A DNA stretch of 64,000 bases from Manis javanica (lineage: Eukaryota > Chordata > Mammalia > Pholidota > Manidae): positions 118,186,991 through 118,250,990 of the forward strand of contig NC_133166.1 in assembly GCF_040802235.1 (NCBI RefSeq), given 5' to 3'. The notes below the pieces were generated by a model that was not told the origin of the DNA, did no database searches, and saw only the letters and a program-made list of their open reading frames with translations. Shown piece by piece: positions 23,531 to 59,529 of this stretch; within the stretch, counting starts at the first letter, position 1, and every line of letters starts with the position of its first letter. The position numbers were made by a program, and so were the translations under genes.

Positions 23531-26500
23531 TAGAGATATATAGGTATATCTATATTTATAGTAAAGATACTAGAACTACTTTTAAGTCTCAATTAATTAC
23601 CCGATACTCGTGAGACCAAAAGGACCAAGAAATTGGTGAAGAAAACTTTGTAGTGATAACCACAAAGATGAGCACAAAGTACCTTTACTACAGTGCGTTT
23701 GTGTACAAACTCTGTTTGCTTTCAAGATGTCACGTGTGACATAAACTCCTTTTCACTGTCCATTTGGTATATTTCTCTACCTAAAAATAATCGGGGAATG
23801 CTGGGTTGTAATGAAACACATCATTTTTACCATGAAAAGTAATGGGAATATTTTTTTATGCAAATGGCTTGTCACTTCGTGGGCAGGGCTTTTAGGAACA
23901 CATTAAAGTTGTTATGTAAGGTATGTCACGGAGAAACCACTCTTTAGAAATTTTTAAAAATAAAGAAAAGCCTGTGGAAGATGATGGCAGTCACCCAGAC
24001 ACAGCCAGTGATAACTTGTCACACTCACAAGGCCGTGTCCTCTCCCATCCGTCCGGCCGCGGGGGTCTTGCACGGGCAGGGCCGTCTGCGTGTGCGCTGT
24101 CCCCTCGACAAGGCATGGTGGCCTTGCCGCTATCCTGACGAAGGGGCCTCTTTTCCTCCAGGCTCTGCGTGCAAAGAGTTGAGGAAGTTCATCCAAACTC
24201 TCCTTTGAGAGTCATTTGCCGACTTCCTGGCTGCCTTTTGAGTCCGCCCCTCAAAGATTTGTGGATCCTGAAGGAGCTCAAAGCGGTGGCGGCTGCCCTT
24301 GCAGCCACGACAGTCAGCATGGCAGGGACCCATCTCTCCCTGCCTGGCTGCCCTCCTCTCCCGCAGTGACGTTTTGAGTCAGGGCTCAGTCGTGGGCAGG
24401 ACAACCCCAGAGGGAACTGGGCCAGAGACCCAAAGAGGGACATTCACTGTGTGTCCTCACCATGCAGCCGGTGCTCAGATGGAGAATCTGACCATTAGGT
24501 TCCTCCTCTGACCAGTGGAGATGCCAACACCCAAAGTTACAGAAGCCCCAGAATGTCCCTCCTGCATGGAGTCACTTAGAAAAATACTGAAAAGATAAAA
24601 ATCTGTGTTTGGCCCTGCTGTGCTCTCCGGCTCCTCTTGCCACTCTCTCTCTCTGCCAAACCCCAGGATACCCATGGCTGACCACCTGCCATGCCCCCAC
24701 CTCACCACCAGGTCTCCTGTGGCTTCCAGGAACCTGGCCAGAGGGAAGGGAGCCAAGGTGTGCGGCCAATGTGCATCGGGGTGGCTGCCCTGGCACCGCT
24801 CCCACCGGGCCCTGGAGAGCAGACTGCTCAGCAGGTGGGACCTCTCCAGATGGGCTGTGAGGAGACGTTGCCTCGGTGTCCCTTGGGGAGAGGGGAAGGT
24901 GGCAGGCCTCATCTGCCCAGCTCTTTCCTTTCCCGTTAGTCAAAATTCTCCCAGGAAGACTTCACTTCCTGCACTCCTGGTATATGTCATCTGTGCAGCC
25001 CCGTCAGTGACACCAGATACCATGCCCTAAAGCCGGGAGGACTTGGAAATCGCGGGCCAACAGCAGCCTTGTGCGAAGACCCAACAGAGCCAGGACTGGA
25101 TGGCCCCAGTGGCATCAGGAAAAGTCTGGGTGCCTTCAGGCAGACAGGCATTGCGGCAGGACTGACATCTCTGGAGTCAAACAGAGCTTTCTGCCCTGTT
25201 GCACACCTACAGGACCTTGGGCAAGTGGCTAACTTTTACAGTCTCACTTTCCAGAAGCTTAAAACAAAGATGAAACTAATACCACCTGCCAGCTTGGAGA
25301 GCAGATGTGATCGAGGAAGTCGAGGCAAAGCACCTTGCACAAGGCTTCACACACCGCAGGTGCTTTGAAACTAGCAGCTATCAGCCATATTCCCTAACCA
25401 TGCCCCAGGGAACAGGTGCATGACAAACCCCACGACCTGGTCCTGAGGGAGTAGGCGGTTGCTGCTATGCTGTGTGTTCTCCGCCTGAGCTGCTCTTCTC
25501 TACCCGTTCAGCCGAACATGAGACACCACTGTGGAAGGGCCAGCGGCCCGGGTCCTGAGGACCGTGGAGGGCAGTGCAGCAGAGAAGGCCCCTCCTGTCG
25601 GAGCCCCTGGGGCTGGCCCTGAGTGAGGACATGTTCTTGGGCCCACATGCACCACCATCTTTATCTGGACCTACCTCACTGCCACCTTCTCTTGGCGCCT
25701 TGCGATAAAAACACTGCAACCACCTCCTTGGCGAGGATCCTCCCTGCTGGGCTCTCCTAGAGGCGCATGCTGCAGAGGGGCCCAGCAAGGGCTGGCTGCT
25801 GTGGGTGGAAGAGGGGAGCTGAGGATCATGCGGGGAACTGGGGTAGGAGAGTGAGGCTTGCACAATGTGGTGGTCACCTAGATCAAGCCAGGGCTGCCCA
25901 GCAGGTGCAAGTCATGTCCTCTGCGGCCCTGAGGGCATCTCTGGTGACCGACCAGGTGGAGCCACCACCACTGGCCTGAGTTTGTAACTTGCTAAATTGC
26001 CTCTAATCTCTCTCTCTCGGCCACAGAGCCTGCTGTCTATCATTTTAGTCCAGTAGATCACAAATATGCACGTAACATCCCTAGCTGGGGCAGGAGCCTC
26101 CTAAGCTGGTGTGTTTCCTACAGTGCTGACAGCACCCTTCCAGTCCTTCCTGCCACTCCCAATGCCTCCGGGAGGTTTCTGAGTTCAAGCATCATAGGAG
26201 CCCTTGCAGGAGGTAATCCTATACTTGCTGCAGAATCCCAGGGGCAAGTATGACAGGACAGCCTCAGAGGGCCCCTGCCTCTGTTATTCTCAAATCAATT
26301 CAGAGACACAAAATACATACCCAAGATCCCCTGCCCTGATTCTCTGGGTGATTCCCCGTTCCCACCGATCCCTCTAGGCCAGAGGCAAAGCTGCAGTGAT
26401 GACAGAGACCCAAAAGAATAGCCCTCACGGGTCAGCCTTCTCTTCCTTGATATGTAACCGGAGGTTATCCCGAAATTAATCTGATCTGATCAACTTCCCT

Positions 26501-27599
26501 ACATCTTTCTAGCAGAGGAATGGGGAATATTCAGAGCAAAGTAATGTAGGCAGGCGTGTGTGTGCATGCATGCGTATGTGTATCGGTGGGCAAATAAAAT
26601 TAAAGTTTCATGGATTTAGGTGACTAAAACTAAAAGTGTCAGCCTCCGTGTCCACTTCTTCAGGCTTAATAAATTACAATCAAGGCAAGCACCAAATGAA
26701 GATGTGACTATTTTAATAGCACTTCAAAAGCTCTCCATTGCAAGAAAAACAAGTTCACTTCCTCCTTCCAACATGCAGGGCAGGGTGCTTTGGTTGAGAA
26801 AATAGAAAATTTTGGGGCAGGAGTGGGGATTTGGTTGGGGTTGGCCATGTAAGTTATTTTCTAATAGCTGGCTGGACACAACTGAGGTTGTATTCCTCCA
26901 TAGGGAATACAGCGCAAGTGTCTCAGGCCTCAACGAACTCAGCTTCTCTGGTTCTCGGCGCTGCTCTCCACCTCTACAGCAGTCCTGGAGCTCAGAATTG
27001 AGCTCCAAGCCACTCAGAGTAACAACGGGACAACTGGGTAATTTGCACATCTCTGGAATACATGTTACAGCCGGCTTCCCTTCTCATGCCTGCTCTTTTT
27101 CCTAAACCTTCTGGAGGAACGTTGGCATTGTGAAAGCCCAGAGGGACTCAGAATTTGCCGTGGTTCTTGCCTGAGCAGAGTCTACCCAGCATTCAGCAGA
27201 CTAAGCTGCAGGGGTGCTGGTGGCTCACGGCTCCCTGCCGCACGTGGACTGAGGCTTGGGCTCTTAGAAGCCCAGACGGAGCCAGAGAGACTGTGCCTCA
27301 GTCTACCTGAGGGAAACAGGGAAAGCCTCCCACGGCAGGTAACTAGCTAGGGCCTGACAGAGGAAGGGCACCAGGTGGGCAAGGGGATGGTGGGCTGTAG
27401 TGAGGGTGGGCTTGGCATTCATGGATGGGCTCCACCACAGCAAGAGAGCCTAGGTCAACCTGTTTCATTCATTTTCACTCTGACCAGGTGGTGGAGATCA
27501 CTCCCAGTTCTATTCCTTGGAATCTGATAGGCTACTTGCACCCCCCAAGGGAGGGGAGTGGGGGACAGTGAGTGTGTGGGAGAAAATAGCAGACAGTGA
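23531..27599. other. Intergenic DNA, no gene seen
   Basis: About 25165-25375 is MIR-like ('ctacaggaccttgggcaagtggctaac'). The GC-rich stretch 24.0-25.9 kb gives several overlapping open frames on both strands, none with a recognisable domain or consistent splice signals. I cannot support a gene here. Confidence 0.4.
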
Positions 27600-30475
27600 C
27601 TTTTAAAAGGCAAATGGGTTTAAGTTTTGATTGACTTTTTCTCTAATAGTTCATACTTTTTTGTGACACGTGTAAGAAATCTGTGCAGAATATAGACACT
27701 AAGATTTTGTCCCATTTTCTTCTAGGGGTTCTATATTTTCAGCCTTTTACATTTTGGCCTATGATCCATAATGAATTAAGTCTGATGTATGATGTGAGGA
27801 AGGGTTGGAAAACTTTTAATACATCCAGTTGTTTCAAGATAATTTACTGTAAAAATTATCCTTCCCACATTTAACTACCTTTCCATTTTTATCAAACACC
27901 GAGTGACCATATACACGTAGCTCTATTTCTGGACTCTCTATAGTTCCATGGACATATTTATCTGTCTTTACACCAATCCCATACTATCCATACTATTTCA
28001 AGATGTAGCTTGAAATAAGGCTTTAAGTTATGCAGTGTAACTCCAAATTTGTTATTTTTCAAAATGGTTTTGGCTATTTTAGGTCCTTTGCAGTTAAGTA
28101 CAAATTTTGAAATTTTGATGTTTCATTAACTTGTACACCCCCTACCAAAAAGTCTATTTGGACTTTGGTTAAGATTGCATTGCCTTAAATCTATAGATAA
28201 ATTTAGAGGAAACAGACATCTTAAGAAAACTGTTACCAATCCATGAACACTATGAATTTCCCATTTAGGTCTCTTAACTTCACTCAGAAGTGCTTTTTAA
28301 GTTTTTACTCTACAGGTCTTTCACACCTTTTGTTATATTTATTCCTAAGATTTTGCTAATTTTGGACATTATCATAAATTGCACTGCTTTTTAAATTTCA
28401 ATTTGATTGTGCAAGGTATGTAGAAATACAATTGATTTTGTATATTAATCTTGAATTGTGCAACCATGCTGAGCTCACTAATTTTTTTGGTAGACACTGC
28501 TGTATTTTCTACAAGTCATCTTGAGTAGTTTTAATTTTTCCTTTCTAGTGCCTGTTTTCTTTTGCTGTATTCCACTGGCTAGAAGCTCTAGTAAAATGTT
28601 CAGATGTAGTCTAACAGTGGATATTCTTGCATTGGGCCTGTTAGTAAGAGGAATGCATCCAGGCACTCACCATGATAGCTGCTGGAGATTTTTTTTTAGA
28701 TGTGCTTTATTAAGCTGAGGAAATTCCCTTTAAATTCTAATTTGCTTAGAGCTTTCATCATGAATTAGGGTGGAATTATCAAATATCCTTTCTACATCTA
28801 TTAATCACATAGTTTTCCTCTTGGATAAATTTGGTAACTAACATTAGTTGACTTTCCAATGTTAAACCTACATAGCATTTTGGGGATAAACCTTATTTTG
28901 TTAAGCTACATTAACCTTTTCATATAAGGATCATTTGTTAAGAATTTTTGTGTTGATGTTCATGAAGAGTAATTATCTAGTTTTCCTCTTTTGTAATGTC
29001 TGGTTTTGGGATCAGGATAATGTTGGCCTCATAGATGGAGTGGGGAAGTATTCTTTTCTCTTCAGTTTCCTGGGAGAGATTATGTAGAATTGGTTATTAT
29101 TTTTTCCCTGAATATGTGGTAACATTAACCACTAAACTGATCTGGGTGAGTATTCTTTTTGAGAATTTTAAACTACAAATTTAATTTCTTTCAAAAATAG
29201 GGCTATTTATGAACAACAAATGCTGGCGAGGACGCAAAGAAACGGGAACCCTCCTACACTGCTGGTGGGAATGTAAACTAGTTCAACCAGTGGGAAAGCA
29301 GTATGGAGGTTCTTCAAAAAACTCAAAATAGAAAAATAGACCCAGGAATTCCACTTCTAGGAATTTACTCTAAGAATGCAGCACTCCAGTTTGAAAAAGA
29401 CAGGTGCACCCCTATATTTATCGCAGCACTATTTACAATAGCCAAGAAATGGAAGCAACCTAAGCGTCCATCAGTAGATGAATGGATAAAGAAGACGTGA
29501 TACATATACACAATGGAATATTATTCAGCCATAAGAAGAAAACAAATCCTACCATTCGCAACAACATGGATGGAGCTAGAGGGTATTATGCTCAGTGAAA
29601 TAAGCCAGATGGAGAAAGACAAGTACCAAATGATTTCACTCATCTGTGGAGCATAAGAACAAAGCAAAAACTGAAGGAATAAAACAGCAGCAGACTCACA
29701 GAACCCAAGAATGGACTAAAAGTTGCCAAAGGGAAAGGGACTGGGGAGGATGGGTGGGAAGGGAGAAGAGGAATAAGGGGCATTATGATTAGCACACATA
29801 ATGGGGGGGGGGTCACGGGGAAGGCAGTATAGCAGAGAGAAGACAAGTAGTGACTCTGTAGCATCTTACTACGCTGACAGTGACTGTATAATGGGTATGT
29901 GGTGGGGACTTGATAATGAGGGGAATCTATTAACCACAATGTTGCTCATGTGATTGTATATTAATGATACCAAAAAAAAAGAAAATAGGGCTATTTAGGT
30001 CTTCTATTTCTTCTTGAGTAAACTAGGTTTGTATCTCCCAAGGAATCTGTGTTCATCTAAATTGTAAAATTTATTGCCATAAGTTGTTCATAGTATTTTT
30101 TGTTGTTTGAGTATCTGTGGAATCTACAGTGGTGTTCCCTCTCTCATTCCTGACACTGGTTATTTGTTTCTCCTCTTTTTTTCTCCTTATCAGTCTAGAT
30201 AGAGTTTTACACATTTTTTCTTTTTTTTTGAGCTTCTCAAGGAATCAGTTTTTGGTTTATTAAATTTTCTCTATTATTTTTCTCTTTCCAATGTCACAGA
30301 TTTCTGCTCTACCTTTGTTATTTCCCTTCTGCTTATACTTTCAGTTTGCTCTTTTTAAAAAAATTTCTTAAAAGTAGAAGATGAGGTTTGATTTGAGACC
30401 TTTTTCCTAAAACAGGTGTTTAGTGCTATAAATTTCCCTTAGGTCCTGCCTTATTAGTTGCATCACAAGATACAA
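27600..30475 (-). mobile_element. Old L1 ORF2 region, antisense, split by a younger L1
   Basis: On the minus strand this reads as a mutated L1 ORF2 from near the pre-RT region (30475) through the reverse transcriptase core and on to the 3' part (27600). Conserved blocks such as the reverse of 'caagatggttttggctatttt' and 'atcaatttgattgtg' variants are visible. It is interrupted at 29210-29981 by a younger sense L1, giving a relative age order. Confidence 0.8.
29194..29997 (+). mobile_element. Young 5'-truncated L1 with 16-bp target-site duplication
   Basis: The insert is 29210-29981. It starts inside the last part of ORF2 ('gaacaacaaatgctggcgag'), continues through the 3' UTR containing a G-run near 29805, and ends in an A-rich tail. 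It is flanked by AAAATAGGGCTATTTA at 29194-29209 and 29982-29997, a perfect 16-bp duplication. The same 3' UTR occurs at 57601-57963 and, reversed, at 50433-50755, so all three come from one family. Confidence 0.93.
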
Positions 30476-30479
30476 TGTC

Positions 30480-31935
30480 AACACATGAACATCTACTGCA
30501 TTACTACCTACCAGCAACGAACAAGTAGAAATCACAATTAGAAAAACAGTACCACCTACAATAACTCCAAGAAAATAAATATTTAGCTATAAATCTAACA
30601 GAACTTGTACAGGATCTGTATGCCAAAACTACGAAATGCCAACAAAAGAAACCAAAGATGTAGATGACCAGAGAGACATGTCATGTCCATGGTTTAGAAG
30701 ACTCACTACCATAAATAAGTGAATTCCCCCTAAATTTATCTATATATTTAAGGCAATCAATAATTGAAGTTCCAGCAGACCCTTTGTACAGATAAGCTGA
30801 TTCTAAAATGCATACAGAAAAACCGAAATAACTTTGAAAAGGAAGAATAAAGTTGGAGGAATCACGCTACCTGGTTTTTAAGACATATACAAGCTACAGT
30901 AATCTTGATTTGTTAGGTCAATGGAAGAGAACACAAAGCCCAGAAACAGACTATATAAACATGGCTAATTATTCTTGACAAAGAGGCAAAAGAAATTCAG
31001 TGGAAATGGACATTCAGCAAATGGTTCTAGAACAACTGGACATCCATCCGACACTCCCAGCCCCAAAAAACTAAAGAACAAAAACCTTACACTTCATAAA
31101 AATTAACTCAAATTTAAGAGGGGGAAATTAGTGAGAATGTTTGCTATCTTGACCTGGGTGATGGTTACATGAATGTATACACATGTCAAAATTCATCAAG
31201 CTACACATTAAGATTTGTGCCTTTTATTCTATGTACCTCAGTATAAAAAGTTTTAAAAAATTTAAACATCAACAAAGTCCGCTATTGCAGATTCTGCCCT
31301 GGTTGTGCAGGCACCAGTCAATTGGTGATCACTGTGCACAGCTATTAAAACAGACAAATCGAAAAAAGTTAAACATTTAAAAAATTAGTTCAAAATAGGT
31401 CATAAATCTAAATGAAATACATAAAACTATAGAACATTTAGAAGAAAATACAGGAGAAAATCTTCAAGAACTGGGGCTGGATAAAGATTTTTTAGACATG
31501 ACACCCAAGAGCACAGTCCATAAAAGAAAGCTGACTTTCCGGTTTTGGACTGAAAAGTGGAAACTGGACTTTTCCAAAGTTAAAATTTTTGCTCAGTGAA
31601 AAATATTGTTAAGCGAATGAAAAAGCAAGCTGCAGACGAGGAGAAAATACTGTAGACCACACAACCGACAACAGGTTTGTATCTGTAATTCATAAAGATG
31701 CTAAACTCAACAGTAAGAAAACAAACCCAATTTAAAAGTGAACAGAAGATTTAACACATGCATCACCAAAGAAGATACACAGATGGCAAATAAGCTCATG
31801 AAAAGATGTCCACCACCGTCAGCATCAGGGAAAGGCAAACCCCCACCACGATGCAACTCCACTGCGCGTCTACCAGAAGGGCTACCACCAAAGCACTGAC
31901 ACCACCAACTGCCCGTGAGGATGCAGAGCAACCTT
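30480..31935 (+). mobile_element. Old L1 ORF2 3' half, sense, with nested L1 3' end
   Basis: It begins at a 'gatacaatgtcaacacatgaac'-type segment of ORF2 and runs toward the 3' end, including 'gaataaagttggaggaatcacg'. About 31105-31375 is a separate old L1 3' terminus ('gatggttacatgaatgtatacac'), after which ORF2-like sequence resumes. The element lies head-to-head with the antisense L1 on its left. Confidence 0.75.
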
Positions 31936-31989
31936 CAAGACCGTTTTGCTGAATTAACTTTTTTTCAAACACGCTACATAAATATGATC

Positions 31990-32221
31990 AGAAAAAGCAA
32001 TTTGACACTGTGGTTTTAGGCAAAGACGCACTCACCAGCTGACTCAACACAAGTTTCCAGAACATAGCGAACAAATTTGAGTTGTACACTGTATTTGAAT
32101 GAACCATAAAATGCTTTTCTTTGCATGGGTGGAATCCTCTAGACTTCAGTTTATTGTGTATTCGCTATTTCCTCATTTCTTAAACACTCTTGAATTTAGC
32201 CCTTATTTTGTCCTAAAGCAG
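31990..32221 (+). repeat. Dispersed repeat; empty-site partner of the LTR-split copy
   Basis: It aligns with 22250-22345 plus 23393-23530 and carries no LTR at the join. The family was not identified. Confidence 0.7.
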
Positions 32222-32372
32222 GGGTCAGCAAACTTTCTATAAAGGGTCATTGTAAATACTTCAGCAACTACTTGACTCTGTCCTCAGCAGAGCAGCTGCA
32301 GACAGGCATGTGTATCTATCTGTTCAGTGGATTCCAATACAACTTTATAAAAACTGCAGCTTGATTTGGCCT
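32222..32372 (+). mobile_element. hAT-type nonautonomous DNA transposon relic
   Basis: It begins CAGGGGTCAGCAAACTTTCT and continues with 'aaagggtcattgtaaata', 'caactacttgactctg' and 'ttccaatacaactttat', the order of a widespread old mammalian hAT-derived repeat. The 3' terminus is missing. Confidence 0.7.
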
Positions 32373-32383
32373 ATTAGGATCAT

Positions 32384-32457
32384 AACTCACCAAGCCCTGT
32401 TCCCAGGGCTGGAGCAGGGAAACTCACCAAGCCCTGTTCCCAGGGCTGGAGCAGGGA
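32384..32457 (+). repeat. Perfect tandem duplication, 2 x 37 bp
   Basis: Unit 1 is 32384-32420 and unit 2 is 32421-32457. Each starts AACTCACCAAGCCC and ends GGAGCAGGGA. No mismatch is seen, so the duplication is recent. It lies about 0.6 kb beyond the INCENP polyadenylation signal. Confidence 0.97.
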
Positions 32458-33029
32458 AAGCAGCTGCCATTTAGAACTCAGCTGGCAGCTACGGGGCAGA
32501 CCAGGGCCAGCTTCCATTGGCACCAAATGTTCAATTAGCAGCTGCCTGGTTTTGCTGGAGAAACATCTCAACAGCTTGCAAGCACTGGTCCCAAGGGAGT
32601 TCCAAGAGGTCCTGATCAAAGCAGCCACTGTAGCCTCACACACACATTCTCAGTCCGAGCAGCCAGGGCAGGGCCTGTGGCGTGGAGGGGCTGAGGGACT
32701 GTCGTAAGGGGCCAGAGCTGTGTCAGGAGCCCAGTTCTCCTGGCCCCAACCCCAGGTCTTCCCCACTCAAAAATCCCCCCTTTATGAACTGGGTGCTCCC
32801 CAGGAAAACAGCAGAAACTCCACCTGCCTCATCATGAAAGTAATGGCGATGCTTCTCAGGGCTGTCCAGGGACGGCCTCAGCGTGGGACCTGGGTGACCC
32901 TGAAGCACATCCCGGGGGAAAGGAACAGGGCCTTGGTCCTCCATCCCGTCCGGTGGCCCGAGGCACATGGCTGCAGGCCAGCGTCCAGGGCATTCTGCCG
33001 AGGCCCGTGGTCTTCAGAATACCCACAGC

Positions 33030-33341
33030 GGGCTTGAAGGAATAGACTTTATTAATCTAGCTCTCAAACAGTAGTGGCTAAAATTCAGCTGAACTGTAAC
33101 AATCTATTTATAGAGTGCAGCCTGCAGGCCAGGTGGGGCGGCCTGGCTCTTCCCCAGCCACCCACCAAGTGCAGCCTCCAAACAGACCTGGGCCACTTTC
33201 TCCCTGCAGCACAGAGAACTTTTATATACACGTGACCAACCCCTCAGAGATAAAACACCGGGCAGGAGGCACCAGACCAACAGAGAGGCAGACAGACAGC
33301 AGACAGGGGGCTGAGGCTGCTGAGAAGGCCCGGGGCCTGCT
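33030..33341 (-). other. INCENP: INCENP 3' UTR
   Basis: It runs from the base after the TGA stop to about 20 bases beyond the AATAAA signal, roughly 310 nt. The cleavage point itself is inferred. Confidence 0.75.
33048..33053 (-). terminator. INCENP: INCENP polyadenylation signal AATAAA
   Basis: The plus-strand TTTATT is AATAAA on the coding strand, about 290 nt after the stop codon. A GT-rich stretch (GCTGTGGGTATT) follows downstream. No competing signal was seen closer to the stop. Confidence 0.8.
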
Positions 33342-56013
<22,672 letters not shown>

Positions 56014-56751
56014 GGTGACTCTGTCTGGCAAAAGCAGAGACAAGAGGTACAAGAGCTCGGGGATCGGAGCCAGAACCTTCTCTAGGGGGAAGGAGCTGTG
56101 AGGCAATAGCATCCATCCCTAGACGCCACAAAACACCCAGGGCCTGAATCAGGGTCCCTCCCTGCTCACAGCCGCTTCCCAGAGTTTCAGAATTCCAAAT
56201 GCCAATCCACCAGTCTCACATTTTTGCAAAAAAGGCTGCCCCTCTACTCACACTCTTCAAACGCCTTACCCCCAACCCACCCACCTACCCACAGTAAGCT
56301 GTCTCCATAAGTTCACACTTCTAACCAATTCTGTTATCAGCATTCCTCCTTACAAATGGCCTTTTCTGGGGCTTAAACTGACAGGGCTTGTCTCACTGGA
56401 TCAGGAAGGAACTGGGGCCACCACGGGACCCCTCTCTGCCTGCACAAGCACAGGCCTGTGGGCTCTCCTCTTAATACCTGTGGGTAAGCAAGGGCCACAC
56501 AAAGTTACTCTGAGCTACACACAAGCTGACCCCAGGCCTCAGGCCAAACAATATTGAATCCAACTGCCTAAAGAGGCCAATGAAGAGAAGGGTTCTGAGT
56601 TCCAAAGGAGCTGGTAAGAAAGTAGGGGTCGAGATATGCTCCTCTCCAAGGGGCCCCTACAATCCTCTCCCCTGAGCTGAAATGCCCTAGAAATGGATGA
56701 AGGAGCATAAGGGGAGAGGATAAGCAATTTCTTGTTTTAAGAATACTGGTC

Positions 56752-57963
56752 TACTCTTGAATGTAAACATGGGCAACTTTTTCCTGAACGCATCTCCTCA
56801 TGCAAGGGAAACAAACAAAAAAAATGAACAAATGGGACTACATCATGCTAAAAAGCTTCTGTACACAAAGGACACCATCAGCAGAACAAAAAGACATCCT
56901 ATAGTATGGGAGAATATATTTGTAAATGACATATCCAACAAGGGGTTAACATCCAAAATATATAAAGAACTCACACACCTCAACACCCAAAAAGCAAATA
57001 ACCCCTATTAAAAAATGGGCAGAGGATATGAACAGACACTTCTCCAAAGAAGAAATTCAGATGGCCAACAGGCACATGAAAAGATGCTCCACATCACTAA
57101 TTATCAGGGAAATGCAAATTAAAACCACAATGAGATATCACCACACACCAGTTAGGATGGCCAACATAGAAAAGCTTAGGAACAACAAATGCTGGCGAGG
57201 ATGCGGAGAAAGGGGAATCTTCCTACGCTGCTGGTGGGAATGTAAACTAGTTCAACCATTGTGGAAAGCAGTATAGAGGTTCCTCAAAAAACTCAAAATA
57301 GAAATACCATTTGACCCAGGAATTCCACTTCTAGGAATTTACCCTAAGAATGCAGGATCCCAGACATATGCACCCCTATGTTTATCGCAGCACTATTTAC
57401 AATAGCCAAGAAATTGAAGCAACCTAAGTATCCATCAGTAGATGAATGGGTAAAGAAGATGTGGTACATATACACAATGGAATATTATTCAGCCATAAGA
57501 AGAAAACAAATCCTACCATCTGCAGCAACATGGATGGAGCTAGAGGGTACTATGCTCAGTGAAATAAGCCAGGCGGAGAATGACAAATACCAAATGATTT
57601 CACTCATCTGTAGAGCATAAGAACAAAGCAAAAACTGAAGGAACAAAACAGCAGCAGACTCACAGAACCCAAGAATGGACTAACGAGTTGCCAAAGGGAA
57701 AGGGACTGAGGAGGGTGGGTAGGAAGGGAGGGAGAAGAGGAATAAGGGGTATTACGATTAGCACACATAATGTAGGGGGGCTCACGGGGAAGGCAGTATA
57801 GCACAGAGAAGATAAGTAGTGACTCTATAGCATCTTACTACACTAATGGACAGTGAATGTAATGGGTATGTGGTGGGGACTTGATAATGGGGGGAATCTA
57901 GTAATCACAATGTTGCTCATGTAATTGTCTATTAATGATACTGAAATAAAAAAAAGAAAAAGA
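56752..57963 (+). mobile_element. Young 5'-truncated L1 in INCENP intron 1, antisense to the gene
   Basis: It starts within late ORF2 ('cttgaatgtaaacatgggc', aligning with 63325-63340) and runs through the ORF2 end, the 3' UTR shared with 29641-29960 and an A-rich tail. ORF2 frames are broken in several places. A clear target-site duplication was not resolved. Confidence 0.88.
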
Positions 57964-58439
57964 AAACTAGCCTAGAAATATCACGCAGGGGAAAATACAG
58001 AATCAGTTTTTTCTTAACTTCTTAAGAATAAGAAGCTAACAACTCAGGTATCCTTGAGATTCAGTTATAAAATCACCACCAAAGCCCCAGGCAGGAAGTG
58101 ATGTTCTATTAGAGTCAAAACAGGGGCTCAGTAAATATCCTAACTGGGTGAATGAATGAAAACAAATGAATGGATGATGGCCACAGCCATCATAACAGAT
58201 CACTTCTCATGCCACAGTAGTGACCCACCACCTTGATCTTATACCTTCAAAACCAAGAACCATCCATAGCTCAGCCTCCCACCTAGAATGGTAACCCCTG
58301 GAAGGAATGACCTAAGTCACTTGACCCCTCGACACCTTACAGAGCTTAACACCAGGCCATGTTGCAGCCACATAGGACATTTTGGGGCCTGATTTCCAGG
58401 GTATACTAGTGTTTGTTCCTCAAGCAAGTTCTGCCCTGT

Positions 58440-58715
58440 CTGGAACCTTGTGTCTCCTACTTTGTACAGCTCACTCCTTATCACTTCAATCTCAGCAACT
58501 CAGGAAGGACATGCCTACCAGCCACAATTTCATTTATTGATTTCAATTCTCTGCATGCCTCTTGGGTGATTATTTGTTTGCTTACTGCCTGTTTCTGCCC
58601 AGTAAACATTTGCTCCCTGAAGGCAAGCCCTTGTCTGTCTCGCTCATAGTTAAAAGTGCACAGAGCCTGACACAGTGCCTGGCACAAAAGGATATAGCTG
58701 TTGAATGAATAAATC
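58440..58715 (+). mobile_element. L2 3' end
   Basis: 'ctccctgaaggcaagcccttg', 'gagcctgacacagtgcctggc' and 'gctgttgaatgaataaat' are the characteristic L2 3' terminus. Confidence 0.8.
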
Positions 58716-59529
58716 CATCTATTAACTCTACACCTAGAAATAAACACACGATGGGTCACACTAAACCACCCCCACCCACACACACTCACACAAAGGGACA
58801 CCAAAAGATCTCATTCCACACAAATCAGGGTATGCCATCATACTCATTCGAAGGCCCTGCTCCTAGGGGCCACAGGCAGAACCAGTCAGGGCAGGATCAC
58901 AGCGGCTTTGGGCAGAGACAGGTCTGCAGTGTGCCAGTCGTGGGCACAGTCTCTTTGTTGCCATCCTGCTAACTTCCCCCATCCTCTCTGTCCAGAACTC
59001 AGCCCTGGCAAAGTACAGGACCCCAGTATGAGGCCAGGAAAGAGAAAATTATCTAAGGAAGCCAAAACCAAACAAAGGTCCTCAGAAGAGCTACAGAAGC
59101 AACAACTTGCTATCTTTTTTTATTTTTTTTAAGTATTTGTTCAAAATGGCAAAGTGGGTGAGAGCTTCTTAGGTGCAAAAAAGTGTTTCCATGGGGAAGT
59201 ATATTTTTAGCAACCTCAGTTTGGCTATTTAAAAAGGGTCACTGTAAGTCAGAAGAGAGGTGACCCTGAGAAAGAAAGGATCAGTGTACCAAGAATGAAG
59301 CTCCTGGGAAGAGCAAGAAAAACCTCTTCAGCCAGTATAAGAACGTGTGCACAAACCCAGCGCACCCAACATCCCACCAGGGTTCAAAGGAACTCATCTT
59401 CCTCTCCCACTACTTCCCTCCCACCATACACCAGACTAGGGGCCCCACCGCCCTCTTTTGCAATGTTTGCTCTTCTGGGGTGCAGGAAGTTGGGCACCTA
59501 GCCTTCTACAGCACCTCAGTGAAAGGCAG

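Noticed and set aside
24475..25877. Overlapping GC-rich frames on both strands
   Set aside because: No domain, signal peptide or consistent splice sites, and both strands are equally open, which is a composition effect.
27600..31935. Twin-priming (5'-inverted) single L1 insertion
   Set aside because: Both arms cover the same part of ORF2, so they are two separate elements rather than one inverted insertion.
32384..32457. CRISPR-like direct repeats
   Set aside because: There are only two adjacent units with no spacers, in mammalian DNA.
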